Below, in pieces: positions 15,718 to 24,229 of a DNA stretch of 64,000 nt (position 1 is the first letter of the stretch; each line of letters starts with the position of its first letter). The DNA is from Clostridia bacterium (GTDB lineage: Bacteria > Bacillota > Clostridia > Oscillospirales > CAG-272): assembly GCA_017482055.1 (NCBI GenBank), contig JAFUOH010000001.1, positions 1-64,000 on the forward strand, read 5' to 3'. The notes under the pieces are model-generated. The model saw nothing but the letters and a program-made list of their open reading frames with translations. It searched no databases and was not told the DNA's origin. The position numbers and the translations under genes were made by a program.

Positions 15718-15893
15718 TTTTTCCTCCGTATTATTTGGCGACAGTGACTCGCGAGCCGTGTGACCGTTATTAGCAAACTCTCTTGCTGCAAGCGTTCTTG
15801 CTGTATCCATTATATCACGATATTATTCAACCTGCAATAGTATATATTTTGAGTTTTTGCGGAATCCCGCAACCTGTGGTGGAAAAAATACGT

Positions 15894-16469
15894 TCACCCC
15901 AAAAACACCGTCACAAACAAATACATGCAAAACAGCATCAGCGAGAGGTTGCCGCCGCAGATGAGCAGCAGGTACACCGCCGTCAGCCACAAAAGGAACA
16001 GCGAGACAAACGATACCACGTCAAGTATAGCGCTCATGTGCGGCGGAGCGAGACGGGTGACCACGGCTTCAAGTATGCATCCGCCGTCGAGTGAACGGAT
16101 GGGCAGAAGATTCAGTGCTGCAAGGGATATCGAGCACACGGCAAAAAATTCAGCCTCAAAGCTGCGGTTTGGAATGAGAAATATCACCGCAGCCGACAAA
16201 AGATTTGCCGCCGCTCCCGCCGCATAGACGGCGACGGTGCCTGCGGTGCGGGTGGTAAGCGGCGGCGTGCGTATCTCCGCACCGAACAAGGTCAGTTCGA
16301 TCTCCCGCACGGGTACTCCGAGAGCAAGCATAACGGCAAGATGTCCCAGCTCGTGACACAGTGCCGCCAAAAGCGGCAGCAGAGCAAGCATGCTTCCGTC
16401 GAGCAGTATCAAGAGCCCCGCAAATATAGCAGTGATCGGGCGGATGATGATACGAGGGCGTTTTTTCAC
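15894..16469 (-). CDS. M50 family site-2 metalloprotease (SpoIVFB-like)
   Basis: A 191-residue integral membrane zinc protease with about six hydrophobic helices. The active-site motif HELGH lies near residue 39 inside a membrane helix (AALCHELGHLAVML), and the second zinc-ligand motif is SLDGG near residue 127, in place of the usual NPxDG. These enzymes cut membrane-embedded substrates, for example pro-sigma factors in sporulation. Its start overlaps the upstream small membrane gene by four bases, recalling the spoIVFA-spoIVFB pair. Substrate and timing are unknown. Confidence 0.8.
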   Translation of the reverse strand: MKKRPRIIIRPITAIFAGLLILLDGSMLALLPLLAALCHELGHLAVMLALGVPVREIELTLFGAEIRTPPLTTRTAGTVAVYAAGAAANLLSAAVIFLIPNRSFEAEFFAVCSISLAALNLLPIRSLDGGCILEAVVTRLAPPHMSAILDVVSFVSLFLLWLTAVYLLLICGGNLSLMLFCMYLFVTVFLG

Positions 16470-16753
16470 TGCGGCGGCGTGACGATGGGCGGCAGAAGCT
16501 CATATGTATGCGGCGGCGCGGAAGGCTCGACGGCGGCGGGGATACTGTCGTCTGCGAACAGATTAGCCGCGGCGGCATCGCTGATGGCAGAGGCCTTTAC
16601 GGCATCATAGTATACGAGTTCCGACAGCGATACAGCGATCTCACCGCTTTCGGCGGTGTGCAGATTATACGCAAGGCAGGCACCCGATACTGTGAACAGC
16701 GCCACCGCAAGCATGAACGTATCCAAGCGGCGCTTCTTTAGCTTTTTAATCAT
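16466..16753 (-). CDS. Small single-pass membrane protein paired with M50 protease
   Basis: A 95-residue protein with a basic N-terminus (MIKKLKKRRLDTF), one hydrophobic helix (residues about 14-30) and an Ala- and Pro-rich extracytoplasmic tail ending in EPSAPPHTYELLPPIV. AAAGGAG lies before the ATG. It is translationally coupled to the M50 protease. I find no known domain. By position it could be a partner or regulator of the protease, as SpoIVFA is for SpoIVFB, but there is no sequence likeness that proves it. Confidence 0.65.
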   Translation of the reverse strand: MIKKLKKRRLDTFMLAVALFTVSGACLAYNLHTAESGEIAVSLSELVYYDAVKASAISDAAAANLFADDSIPAAVEPSAPPHTYELLPPIVTPPQ

Positions 16754-16823
16754 GGCAATGCTCCTTTACTCGGTATTTGGTATATGTATATTAGAAGTCA
16801 CGCCATGATATTCTGCGCCTGTA

Positions 16824-16852
16824 TTGACAAAATTCCGCTTACATGGTATAAT
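16824..16852 (+). promoter_or_regulatory. Promoter of the MATE transporter
   Basis: Consensus boxes TTGACA (16824-16829) and TATAAT (16847-16852) with a 17-bp spacer ending in GG. The start point would be near 16859, giving a leader of about 24 bases. Confidence 0.85.
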
Positions 16853-16882
16853 ACATTGATGCCACAAAGATACGGAGAATTA

Positions 16883-18268
16883 ATGATGTCAACAAAGACC
16901 CGCACACCGCTTTTTGTTCGTGACAAAAGCTTTTATAAAATAGTATTCAGCCTCGCCCTGCCCATGACACTGCAGAATGTCATGCAGCTGCTCCTCAACA
17001 TGATGGATACCGTCATGCTCGGATGGATCGAGGGGAGCAACACCGAGACGATAATCTCAGCCGCCAATCTTGCCAATCAGCCCTATTTTGTGTATTCACT
17101 GTTTCTTTTCGGAATGGTGTCCGGAGCATCTGTGCTGATCGCGCAGTATTGGGGGAAAAACGATACCGATACCATAAATTCCGTGACAGGCATCGCTTCT
17201 GTCGCTGTGGTGGCAGTAGGCGGAATATTTACCGCTGTATGCTATATATTCACAGATGAGATAATGGGACTGTTCACCCCCAACCCCGAGGTGGTAGAGC
17301 TCGGTGTGCAGTACCTTCACATCGTGCTCGCCTCCTACATAATCGCTTCGTTTACCACCCTGCTTTGCGGCGTTATGCGTTCCACAGAGCGGGTCGGTGT
17401 GGCGCTGTTCACCAATTCCACCGCTATTATAATAAATATCGTTCTCAACTATATCCTGATCTTCGGAAAGCTGGGCTTTGAGCCTATGGGCATACGGGGT
17501 GCGGCAGCAGCTACGCTTATTGCGCGTATAATAGAGCTATTTATGGTGCTTGCATATGTTATTTTCATTGAAAAACGGGTCAAGCTTCGCATTTCACGTA
17601 TGTTCAGAATAAAGCGCACGCTGGTCAAGGACTTTATACGCTACAGTCTGCCCGTTATCTGCAACGAGACCTTCTGGGGGCTTGGAATAACCCTTCACTC
17701 CGTGGTCATCGGCAATCTCGGCGAGATGCCTCACGCGGCATATTCGGTGGCTAACATTATCGAGCGAATCGGACTGCTTGCCGCTATAGGCTTTGCAAAC
17801 GCAACGCTTATCATTATCGGTAAGGAGATCGGCGCAGGCAGGGCGCACAATGCCTATCCTTACGCTAAGACTATGCTTGCACTTTCGGTAGTGCTCGGCG
17901 CTGTGATGTCGGGAGTTGTACTGCTTATCCGGAATTTTGCGGTGGGTATGTTCAATGTTTCCGATGACACCAAGTCGGCGGCGCTCAACATAGTGCTTGT
18001 AATGATGGCGGTCATCCTTGCCAAAAGCTTCAATACTACCGCTATCGTCGGCGTGATACGCGGCGGAGGCGATACCGTGACGGCAATGGTGTTCGATTTT
18101 GTCCCTATGTGGGCGTTTGCCATACCCTTCGGTGCCATAATGGCGCATGTGGTGGGACTGCCTGTATGGTGGGTTTACGCTTGTCTTATGAGCGATGAGG
18201 TGTTGAAGGTACCGTTTATTCTGTGGCGTATCAAGAGTAAGAAGTGGATACGCAATGTAACGAGATAA
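16883..18268 (+). CDS. MATE family efflux transporter
   Basis: A 461-residue protein with twelve predicted membrane helices in two related halves, of the MATE/DinF-type cation-coupled multidrug and toxin extruders. Family features are ALPMTLQNVMQLLLNMMDTVMLG at the start of helix 1, the ILNYILIFGKLGFEPMGIRGAA loop near residue 185, and GVIRGGGDT near residue 390. The ATG at 16883 follows ACGGAG; the longer frame from 16784 overlaps the promoter and is rejected. It is transcribed alone and ends in a terminator shared with the converging gene. The substrate cannot be read from sequence. Confidence 0.9.
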   Translation: MMSTKTRTPLFVRDKSFYKIVFSLALPMTLQNVMQLLLNMMDTVMLGWIEGSNTETIISAANLANQPYFVYSLFLFGMVSGASVLIAQYWGKNDTDTINSVTGIASVAVVAVGGIFTAVCYIFTDEIMGLFTPNPEVVELGVQYLHIVLASYIIASFTTLLCGVMRSTERVGVALFTNSTAIIINIVLNYILIFGKLGFEPMGIRGAAAATLIARIIELFMVLAYVIFIEKRVKLRISRMFRIKRTLVKDFIRYSLPVICNETFWGLGITLHSVVIGNLGEMPHAAYSVANIIERIGLLAAIGFANATLIIIGKEIGAGRAHNAYPYAKTMLALSVVLGAVMSGVVLLIRNFAVGMFNVSDDTKSAALNIVLVMMAVILAKSFNTTAIVGVIRGGGDTVTAMVFDFVPMWAFAIPFGAIMAHVVGLPVWWVYACLMSDEVLKVPFILWRIKSKKWIRNVTR

Positions 18269-18299
18269 AAATACCGCGGTTTTATGCGGAATACAAAAA

Positions 18300-18333
18300 A
18301 ATCACCTGCACCGTGAGGTGCGGGTGATTTCTT
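18300..18333. terminator. Bidirectional terminator between MATE and zinc-ribbon genes
   Basis: Arms AATCACCTGCACC (18300-18312) and GGTGCGGGTGATT (18317-18329) pair with one G-T position around a four-base loop. An A run lies to the left and T-rich sequence to the right, so it can serve both converging genes. Confidence 0.75.
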
Positions 18334-18345
18334 TCTTATTCGGAC

Positions 18346-18870
18346 TTATTTCAGAATGCGGATCTTGCCGATAACGGGAAGCTCCTTAGCCTTGCCGGTG
18401 ACTGCGTTGACGATACCGAGGATCATAAGTACGAGCTGTACCACACTTACTACCCAGCCGATGATCATTCCGATAACACCCAGAGCGATAAAGCCGAGGA
18501 TAGCGGAAACGATCGCAACAGCGATGTTAAGTATGATGTTCACGATGAACAGCACGATACCCTGATTGGTGTGGAAGCGTGCGTACTTGGATTTGGGAGC
18601 TGCAAGCAGCGGGATGAGGAACAGGATGCCGATGTAAGCAAACAGAGACAGGATCTTGTTGTCTGCGATGTCTTTTGCATCGTATTCCGAGGTGGTGTCA
18701 GCGGTGTCATTGAGCTTCTTCAGATTCTCGACAGCATCGTTGGCGACGTCGCCGACTTTACCGGCGATGTCATCCGCATTGACCTTTGCGGTCTCGAGCT
18801 TTTCTCCGCAGGCGTTACAGAATTTTGCGCCTTCTTCGAGCTCAACGCCGCACTTTGGACATTTTGCCAT
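18346..18870 (-). CDS. Zinc-ribbon membrane protein
   Basis: A 174-residue protein. The N-terminus is a rubredoxin-like zinc ribbon (CPKCGVELEEGAKFCNACG, Cys at about 4, 7, 19 and 22). An acidic linker with ADDIAGKVGDVANDAV follows, then three to four membrane helices from about residue 75 (ILSLFAYIGILFLIPLLAA) with a YARFHTNQG motif typical of DUF4870-like proteins. It is a soluble metal-binding head on a membrane anchor. Function is unknown. It has its own ribosome site (GGAGGTACTAACTC before ATG) and converges with the MATE gene. Confidence 0.75.
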   Translation of the reverse strand: MAKCPKCGVELEEGAKFCNACGEKLETAKVNADDIAGKVGDVANDAVENLKKLNDTADTTSEYDAKDIADNKILSLFAYIGILFLIPLLAAPKSKYARFHTNQGIVLFIVNIILNIAVAIVSAILGFIALGVIGMIIGWVVSVVQLVLMILGIVNAVTGKAKELPVIGKIRILK

Positions 18871-18964
18871 GAGTTAGTACCTCCGTGTTAAATTTTTTTC
18901 GACACTATCATTATATCACGTACAGGCTTAAAATGTCAATAGCTTTTGTCGAAAAAACGAACAA

Positions 18965-18992
18965 AAAAGGAACGGCTTGCACCGTTCCTTTT
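18965..18992 (-). terminator. Intrinsic terminator of the gap gene
   Basis: Arms AAAAGGAACGG (18965-18975) and CCGTTCCTTTT (18982-18992) with a six-base loop, followed on the minus strand by TTTTTTG. It lies about 40 bases after the gap stop codon. Confidence 0.85.
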
Positions 18993-19031
18993 GAGTTTGT
19001 GCTTTACAAAAGCTCCTGCAGCAAAACTTAC

Positions 19032-20048
19032 TTACGCAAGCTCTGCGAAGTACTTGATGGTGCGAACCATCTGGCTGGTGTAGGAGTTCTCGTTGTCGTA
19101 CCAAGAAACGACCTGTACCTGATAGGTGTCGTCATCGATCTTAGCAACCATGGTCTGAGTAGCATCGAACAGAGAACCGTAACGCATACCGATAACGTCG
19201 GAGGATACGATCTCGTCGGTGTTGTAACCGAAGGACTCGGAAGCAGCAGCCTTCATAGCAGCGTTGATGCCTTCAACGGTAACATCCTTACCCTTGACAA
19301 CTGCAACGAGGATGGTGGTGGAACCGGTGCAGGTGGGAACACGCTGAGCGGAACCGATGAGCTTGCCGTTGAGCTCGGGGATTACGAGACCGATAGCCTT
19401 TGCAGCACCGGTGGAGTTAGGAACGATGTTCTGAGCACCTGCACGTGCGCGGCGGAGGTCACCCTTTCTGTGAGGACCGTCAAGGATCATCTGGTCGCCG
19501 GTGTAAGCGTGAACGGTGGTCATGATACCGCTCTGGATAGGAGCGTAATCGTTGAGAGCCTTAGCCATAGGAGCGAGGCAGTTGGTGGTGCAGGAAGCTG
19601 CGGAGATGATCTTGTCATCCTTGGTGAGGGTCTTTTCGTTTACGGAGTAAACGATGGTCTTGAGATCCTTACCTGCGGGAGCAGAGATAACAACCTTCTT
19701 TGCGCCTGCGTTGATGTGAGCCATGGACTTCTCGGTGGAGGTGTAGAAACCGGTGCACTCGAGAACAACGTCAACGCCGAGCTCGCCCCAAGGGCAGTTA
19801 GCAGCGTCCTTTTCAGCATAGATCTTAAGGGTCTTGCCGTCAACAGTGATGGTACCTGCTTCGTCGTCAGCCTCTACGCAGTGCTCGTAGCGACCCTGAG
19901 CGGTGTCGTACTTGAGAAGGTGAGCGAGCATCTTGGGGCTGGTGAGGTCGTTGATAGCAACTACTTCATAACCCTCTGCGCCGAACATCTGACGGAAAGC
20001 CAGACGGCCGATACGACCGAAGCCGTTAATAGCAACTTTAACAGACAT
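19032..20048 (-). CDS. gap: Glyceraldehyde-3-phosphate dehydrogenase
   Basis: A 338-residue glycolytic enzyme that converts glyceraldehyde 3-phosphate, NAD+ and phosphate to 1,3-bisphosphoglycerate. The N-terminal NAD-binding motif is [18 protein letters not shown], and the catalytic Cys is in [12 protein letters not shown] near residue 155. The catalytic domain ends in [18 protein letters not shown] chose ATG 20048, nine bases after GGAGG; the frame extends to 20135 but without a ribosome site. It is a single-gene transcript with its own terminator and a candidate Rex operator in its leader. Codon usage is strongly biased, as expected for a highly expressed gene. Confidence 0.97.
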   Translation of the reverse strand: MSVKVAINGFGRIGRLAFRQMFGAEGYEVVAINDLTSPKMLAHLLKYDTAQGRYEHCVEADDEAGTITVDGKTLKIYAEKDAANCPWGELGVDVVLECTGFYTSTEKSMAHINAGAKKVVISAPAGKDLKTIVYSVNEKTLTKDDKIISAASCTTNCLAPMAKALNDYAPIQSGIMTTVHAYTGDQMILDGPHRKGDLRRARAGAQNIVPNSTGAAKAIGLVIPELNGKLIGSAQRVPTCTGSTTILVAVVKGKDVTVEGINAAMKAAASESFGYNTDEIVSSDVIGMRYGSLFDATQTMVAKIDDDTYQVQVVSWYDNENSYTSQMVRTIKYFAELA

Positions 20049-20106
20049 TTTGAAATCCTCCAAATTATATAAAAATTTTTTTGACTTTGTTGTGTCGGAA
20101 TGGTGC

Positions 20107-20178
20107 GTTAAATATTTAACACATACGCATGACATATCCGTACCCTAATATTTTACCTCATTTTTGCCTTTATTACAA
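20107..20178 (-). promoter_or_regulatory. gap promoter with candidate Rex (redox) operator
   Basis: On the minus strand TTGTAA (20178-20173), 17 bp ending in GG, and TAAAAT (20155-20150) form a promoter. About 30 bases into the transcript lies the perfect palindrome GTTAAATATTTAAC (20120-20107). It matches the GTTAA-N4-TTAAC core of the NADH-responsive repressor Rex in Clostridia, which is known to control gap genes. Confidence 0.55.
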
Positions 20179-20269
20179 GGGGTTTCGGGAAATTTTATAA
20201 ATTTTGTAACAATGCCTTTAAAAGTAACATAAACTGCGTGAGTTTTTATAGATTTTTTCAAATAATTCC

Positions 20270-21178
20270 CTATGCATTATAGCGCTCGTAGTAGAACAAA
20301 TACTGCTGGGCGATACCTGCATATTTACCGAGGGCAGAAATGTCAAGTCCGTCGGGATAATATTTCGCCAGCACACGCTTTATCCATACGTCGATGGGAA
20401 ATGCTTCCGTCTTATCAAAACCGAACAGCATTGCGCATGCCGCGACCTTGGGACCTACACCCTTGACCGTGCAGAGCAGCTCCTCTGCCTTATCGGGCAC
20501 GGCGGCGGTTATCGCGGAAAAATCCAGCTCTCCACTTGCCGCTTTTTTTGCCGCATCGTATATGTACTTGGCGCGAAAGCCTGTTTTAAGATCGAATATC
20601 GCTTGCTCACCTGCATTTACAAGTGCCTCGGCGGTAGGAAAAGCGTGATAAATGCTGCCGCCGCATAATATCGGCTCGCCGTAAGCACGGGACATAGCGG
20701 AAATGATCTTCTTGATACGAGGGATGTTGTTGTTCTGCGATACGATAAAGGAGCAGACCGCTTCCCACGGATCCTGCCGCAGGATGCGTATACCGTCACC
20801 GTATTCCATGGCTCGCGGCATGACCGTATCGCGCCCACCCGTGGCATCCGCAAACCGTGCGGCGATGTCGCGGCGTATTTCGCCGTAATCGGCATCGAGA
20901 GCGAGGTAATGCTTCCATATCTGCTCATAATCGCTCACTGTGGTGTTATATATGGTGACCGAATCGGGGGTATCTTGTCCGAAGCGGATATATCGCCCGT
21001 GGGCAACGCCTTCAAACTCTGCCTCATGGCGCGGGTTGGCGACAGGGTCGAAGCGGAAGCATTGTCCACAGTCGAAAATTTGCGTTATTATAAAATTGGT
21101 AAGACCGTCAATACGCACGGCGGGCATACCGTCGATGTCAAACTCGGTGATATTCTGTTTTAACTTTGCGGTAATCAT
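20270..21178 (-). CDS. ogg: 8-oxoguanine DNA glycosylase/lyase, OGG1 type
   Basis: A 302-residue base-excision repair enzyme that removes 8-oxoguanine. The OGG1-type N-terminal domain (FDCGQCFRF near residue 36) precedes the helix-hairpin-helix domain. The hairpin GVGPKVAACA carries the catalytic Lys at about 244, and FPIDVW holds the catalytic Asp at about 263, spaced as in human OGG1. SQNNNIPRI near residue 147 is the family DNA-contact motif. The length fits the Clostridia enzymes of this class. ACGGAG precedes the ATG. It is divergent from the DUF6062 gene over overlapping promoters and lies 3-prime to 5-prime ahead of gap, without evidence of co-transcription. Confidence 0.9.
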   Translation of the reverse strand: MITAKLKQNITEFDIDGMPAVRIDGLTNFIITQIFDCGQCFRFDPVANPRHEAEFEGVAHGRYIRFGQDTPDSVTIYNTTVSDYEQIWKHYLALDADYGEIRRDIAARFADATGGRDTVMPRAMEYGDGIRILRQDPWEAVCSFIVSQNNNIPRIKKIISAMSRAYGEPILCGGSIYHAFPTAEALVNAGEQAIFDLKTGFRAKYIYDAAKKAASGELDFSAITAAVPDKAEELLCTVKGVGPKVAACAMLFGFDKTEAFPIDVWIKRVLAKYYPDGLDISALGKYAGIAQQYLFYYERYNA

Positions 21179-21208
21179 AAAAATCTCCGTAAATTAATAA
21201 TTTTATAC

Positions 21209-21250
21209 TTGCTTTATTTCTATTATAAAGGTATAATGTAAATAAATCAA
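21209..21250. promoter_or_regulatory. Overlapping divergent promoters of ogg and the DUF6062 gene
   Basis: Plus strand: TTGCTT (21209-21214), 17 bp ending in GG, TATAAT (21232-21237). Minus strand: TTGATT (21250-21245), 17 bp, TATAAT (21227-21222). The minus -10 lies inside the plus spacer and the minus -35 lies just beyond the plus -10, so polymerase cannot occupy both at once. Confidence 0.7.
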
Positions 21251-21271
21251 GTCTTTTTAAGGGAGAATACC

Positions 21272-21988
21272 ATGGAAAAAATATATACCATACCCGTAAA
21301 CGAGGCGTTTGAAGCCTCGCGCGACGATCATGCCTGCGGATGCCCCTTTTGTACACTTTACAATAAATTAGAGGAAAACGAGCTTGAACTCATCCTCGGC
21401 GCTTCAATGATGGAGCCCGATGTGCGTATAAAGACTAATGAGCAGGGCTTCTGCAAGACTCATTACGATATGATGTTCACTCGCAAGAACCGTCTCGGCA
21501 TGGCATTGATGCTGGAAAGTCACTTGAATCAGCTTCGGGAGGAGACGAGCGGCAAAGGTCTCGCGGCGCTTAAAGGCGTGGGCGTAGAGCCGATGAAGCG
21601 CCTCCGGAAGTTAGACGACTCCTGCTATGTCTGCGGTCGCATCGAATTTTCATTGTCCAAGATGTTTGAAACGGCGGTGCTTTTATGGGAGCAGGACTCC
21701 TCATTCCGTGAAAAGCTCCGCGCACAGCCATACATATGTCTGCCCCATTACCGTATGTTTGTGGAATACGGCAGAAAGGGGCTTTCGAAGAAGCTGTTCG
21801 GCGACTTCTACAAGGAGGTCTCCACGGTGGTTAACACTTACTTTGATGAACTGCGCGAGGATGTAAGCTGGTTCTGCAAGAAGTTCGACTACCGCTACGA
21901 TGCCGAGCCCTGGGGCAACGCCAAGGATGCGGTCGAGCGTGCGATCAAATTCACCTCCGGAGATATGCACAGAGGTGTGGAAAAATAA
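21272..21988 (+). CDS. DUF6062 family protein with duplicated Cys/His metal-site module
   Basis: A soluble 238-residue protein that I recognise as the DUF6062 type of Clostridia, function unknown. It contains two tandem copies of one module: C24-P-F-C27 followed 34 residues later by C61-K-T-H64-Y, and C118-Y-V-C121 followed 35 residues later by C156-L-P-H159-Y. Each set could bind one zinc ion. Between and after the modules are helical segments. GGGAG precedes the ATG. It shares an overlapping promoter with the divergent ogg gene and is followed by a hairpin at about 21990-22025. No enzyme motif is visible. Confidence 0.75.
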   Translation: MEKIYTIPVNEAFEASRDDHACGCPFCTLYNKLEENELELILGASMMEPDVRIKTNEQGFCKTHYDMMFTRKNRLGMALMLESHLNQLREETSGKGLAALKGVGVEPMKRLRKLDDSCYVCGRIEFSLSKMFETAVLLWEQDSSFREKLRAQPYICLPHYRMFVEYGRKGLSKKLFGDFYKEVSTVVNTYFDELREDVSWFCKKFDYRYDAEPWGNAKDAVERAIKFTSGDMHRGVEK

Positions 21989-22031
21989 AACCGACGGGGC
22001 GGGTCACGAATGTGACACGTCCCGTTTGCAC

Positions 22032-22802
22032 TTATAAATACTTTTCTCTTACATATTTCGACAGAAAATCCGCTCCGAGGAAGGGCGCTATCGGTGATAT
22101 GGCGCTGATCCCGTCGCGCTCTATTGCCTGTTCCGCATATTTTTGGAGCTTTCTTATAGGGAGAAACGGCGCGATACGCTCCAGGTTACGCAGTCCGTTT
22201 TTTGCAAACTCATCGTCGGCTATTGCCACAAGCGTTTCATTGCCGATAAACGGCAGCATAAAGCCGATGCCGCTTATTCCTTTTTCTTTCACAACCCTTG
22301 CCGCTGTTTGGTTAATGACCTTAGTACTTACAAACGGCACAATCGGCGCGGCACCGCGTGTATTGCCCGACTCAACAGCCTTAATAAACATCTCGTCACG
22401 TACATCCTGCCCGAGGAACGGCAAAAGCCTGTTGATTTCCGAAAGAGGACGCTTGTCAGATGCCGTGCGTGCGACCTCGTCCACCTGTGACGGCTTCATA
22501 AGCGGTGCAAGCTCCACCGCTTCTCTGATGTCCGCATCCTCGCGCTCAAAATACTCCGTCACCGTCCCATCGCATATACTGTCAGACAGTGGCTTCGCAC
22601 ATCCGAGCAGCTCATCCGGCGGCAGATCAAGCAGCTCGGCTATTTCGGGCAGCCTTGAAATATCGGGCATCGAGTTTCCGCGCTCCCAATTGCTTACCGC
22701 CTGAAAACTGATACCAAGGAGATCCGCAAGCTCGGTTTGTGTAAGGTCCTTCTTCTTTCGCGCCTCGGCGAGTTTCATTCCTATTTCTGTTATGCTAAAC
22801 AT
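22032..22802 (-). CDS. XRE-family regulator with six 28-residue helical repeats
   Basis: A 256-residue protein. Residues 5-62 are an XRE helix-turn-helix (LAEARKKKDLTQTELADLLG, then SFQAVSNWERG). After a linker, residues 98-256 contain six copies of a repeat with the core x-x-P-F-L. The Pro residues are at 100, 128, 156, 184, 212 and 240, exactly 28 apart; the first copy has LAPLM and the last is truncated. This looks like a small helical solenoid joined to a DNA-binding domain. AAAGGAG precedes ATG 22802; the longer frame to 22844 has no ribosome site. The ligand and target are unknown. Confidence 0.8.
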   Translation of the reverse strand: MFSITEIGMKLAEARKKKDLTQTELADLLGISFQAVSNWERGNSMPDISRLPEIAELLDLPPDELLGCAKPLSDSICDGTVTEYFEREDADIREAVELAPLMKPSQVDEVARTASDKRPLSEINRLLPFLGQDVRDEMFIKAVESGNTRGAAPIVPFVSTKVINQTAARVVKEKGISGIGFMLPFIGNETLVAIADDEFAKNGLRNLERIAPFLPIRKLQKYAEQAIERDGISAISPIAPFLGADFLSKYVREKYL

Positions 22803-22874
22803 AACAACTCCTTTCTCGAAGCACCTCTGTGCCTCATGAGACAATTATACCACAGTTGAGCCGCTTATGCAATA

Positions 22875-22910
22875 AAGCGTCGGTTGAAACTGAAAATTCA
22901 ACCGGCGCTT
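22875..22910 (-). terminator. Hairpin terminator downstream of galT
   Basis: Fourteen-base arms (22875-22888 and 22897-22910, one G-T position) with an eight-base loop. On the minus strand it is followed by TTTATTG. It separates galT from the downstream XRE gene. Confidence 0.7.
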
Positions 22911-22971
22911 GAATAATTTGTTGTGCGCTATTTTGACACTGTTGCAGACAAGCCGTTTTTATATATCGAGA

Positions 22972-23967
22972 TTACTTCGCAGCCTTCTTATCAAGATAAC
23001 GCTTAAGCGCTTCTCTCATTTCCGCCGCCTTTTCCTCTGGAGCGGTGGGGTTGCAGTGCGCCCAGACGCCCGTTTCGCTGGATGCCTGGAACTGCTGCTT
23101 GTCTGCGGCGCGCATGGGAGGATACATTTCAATGTGGAAGTGATAAAACTCCTCGAGTCCGTTGTACTTTGCATCCTCGTTGTTGACGGGGGCATTGTGC
23201 ATGCACATCATGTAGGGGAAATTCATGTCAAAGAGATTGTCGTACATGCCCGTGATGTCACGCAGAATATTGCCGAGATTTTGCTTTTCGCGGTCGTTAA
23301 AGTCCACGATGGTTGCTTTATGGCTCTTTGCAACAATGTATACGCCGTATGCATAATCTGCAAAGAAGGGGATATATGCCACAAAATCCTCGTTCTCGTG
23401 AATAATGCGAAGTCCTGCGTCGTATTCTTCCTTGTTCATGCGGCAGAAGATGCACTCACCGTGCTCATCGTAGTGCTCCTTTGCAGCGTCAAGCTCAAGC
23501 TCGATCTTCTTCGGAACAACGGAATAGCCGTACATCTGACCGTGGGGATGAGGCATGGAAACTCCCACGACCTCGCCGCGGTTCTCGAAGATGAATATGT
23601 ACTTAATCTTAGGGTCGGCCTTCATAGCCTCGAAGCGCGCGCACCAGAGGTCAACGAGCTTTTTCATATGCTCGTCGGACAGCTCCTTTAAGGTGCCGTG
23701 ATGGTCGGGGGAGAACAGGATGACCTCGCACTTGCCGTGAGAGGGCTTTACTTTGTAGAATTCGGTGGCTACGTCATCGGGCGCGGGTGGATTCTGAGTC
23801 AATGCGGGAAAATCGTTGTCGTATGCGTGTACTTCATAATTATCCGGTACCTTGCCCGAGCCGGGGCAGAAGGGACACCAGTCTTTGGGCATATTCGGTC
23901 GGTTCTGTCGGTTGGAAGCGATCATTACCCAGTCTTTTATCATAGGGTTCCAGCGAAGTTCAGCCAT
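22972..23967 (-). CDS. galT: Galactose-1-phosphate uridylyltransferase
   Basis: A 331-residue HIT-superfamily enzyme of the Leloir pathway, which transfers UMP from UDP-glucose to galactose 1-phosphate. The nucleophile motif HPHGQ is at SMPHPHGQMYG near residue 160. Zinc ligands are likely in WCPFCPGSG (residues 30-38) and further His residues; the C-terminal EEFYHFHIEMYPP motif is also typical. It is a lone gene: galK and galE are not in the window. The ATG at 23967 is preceded by a weak AGGAGTAAT site. A terminator follows. Confidence 0.95.
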   Translation of the reverse strand: MAELRWNPMIKDWVMIASNRQNRPNMPKDWCPFCPGSGKVPDNYEVHAYDNDFPALTQNPPAPDDVATEFYKVKPSHGKCEVILFSPDHHGTLKELSDEHMKKLVDLWCARFEAMKADPKIKYIFIFENRGEVVGVSMPHPHGQMYGYSVVPKKIELELDAAKEHYDEHGECIFCRMNKEEYDAGLRIIHENEDFVAYIPFFADYAYGVYIVAKSHKATIVDFNDREKQNLGNILRDITGMYDNLFDMNFPYMMCMHNAPVNNEDAKYNGLEEFYHFHIEMYPPMRAADKQQFQASSETGVWAHCNPTAPEEKAAEMREALKRYLDKKAAK

Positions 23968-24090
23968 AATATTACTCCTATTTTTTAATAATTAACGTTA
24001 CATTGATAATTATATCACATTATTCCTTAGGTTTCAAGCCCGAAAGCCAAAAAAATACTGTTCAATTTTCACAAAAATGCCGACAAAACC

Positions 24091-24119
24091 TTGATTTTTC
24101 ATAAAAGATGAGGTATAAT
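24091..24119 (+). promoter_or_regulatory. Promoter of the M23 peptidase gene
   Basis: TTGATT (24091-24096) and TATAAT (24114-24119) with a 17-bp spacer ending in GG. A leader of about 100 bases follows, with a small hairpin GCCTTC/GAAGGC near 24129-24146. Confidence 0.75.
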
Positions 24120-24229
24120 AGGTAAAGTGCCTTCTGAGTGAAGGCAGGCGCTGTCAAGTAAACAGTCTTTTCCCCAAGAATATGACCGTTATATCAAGCA
24201 TTTCGAGAACAAAAAATAAGGAGATCACT

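Noticed and set aside
18885..20072. A 395-codon open frame opposite the gap gene
   Set aside because: It is a shadow of the highly biased gap coding sequence and has no ribosome site. The same holds for the long frames opposite galT, serC, rpoB and rpoC.
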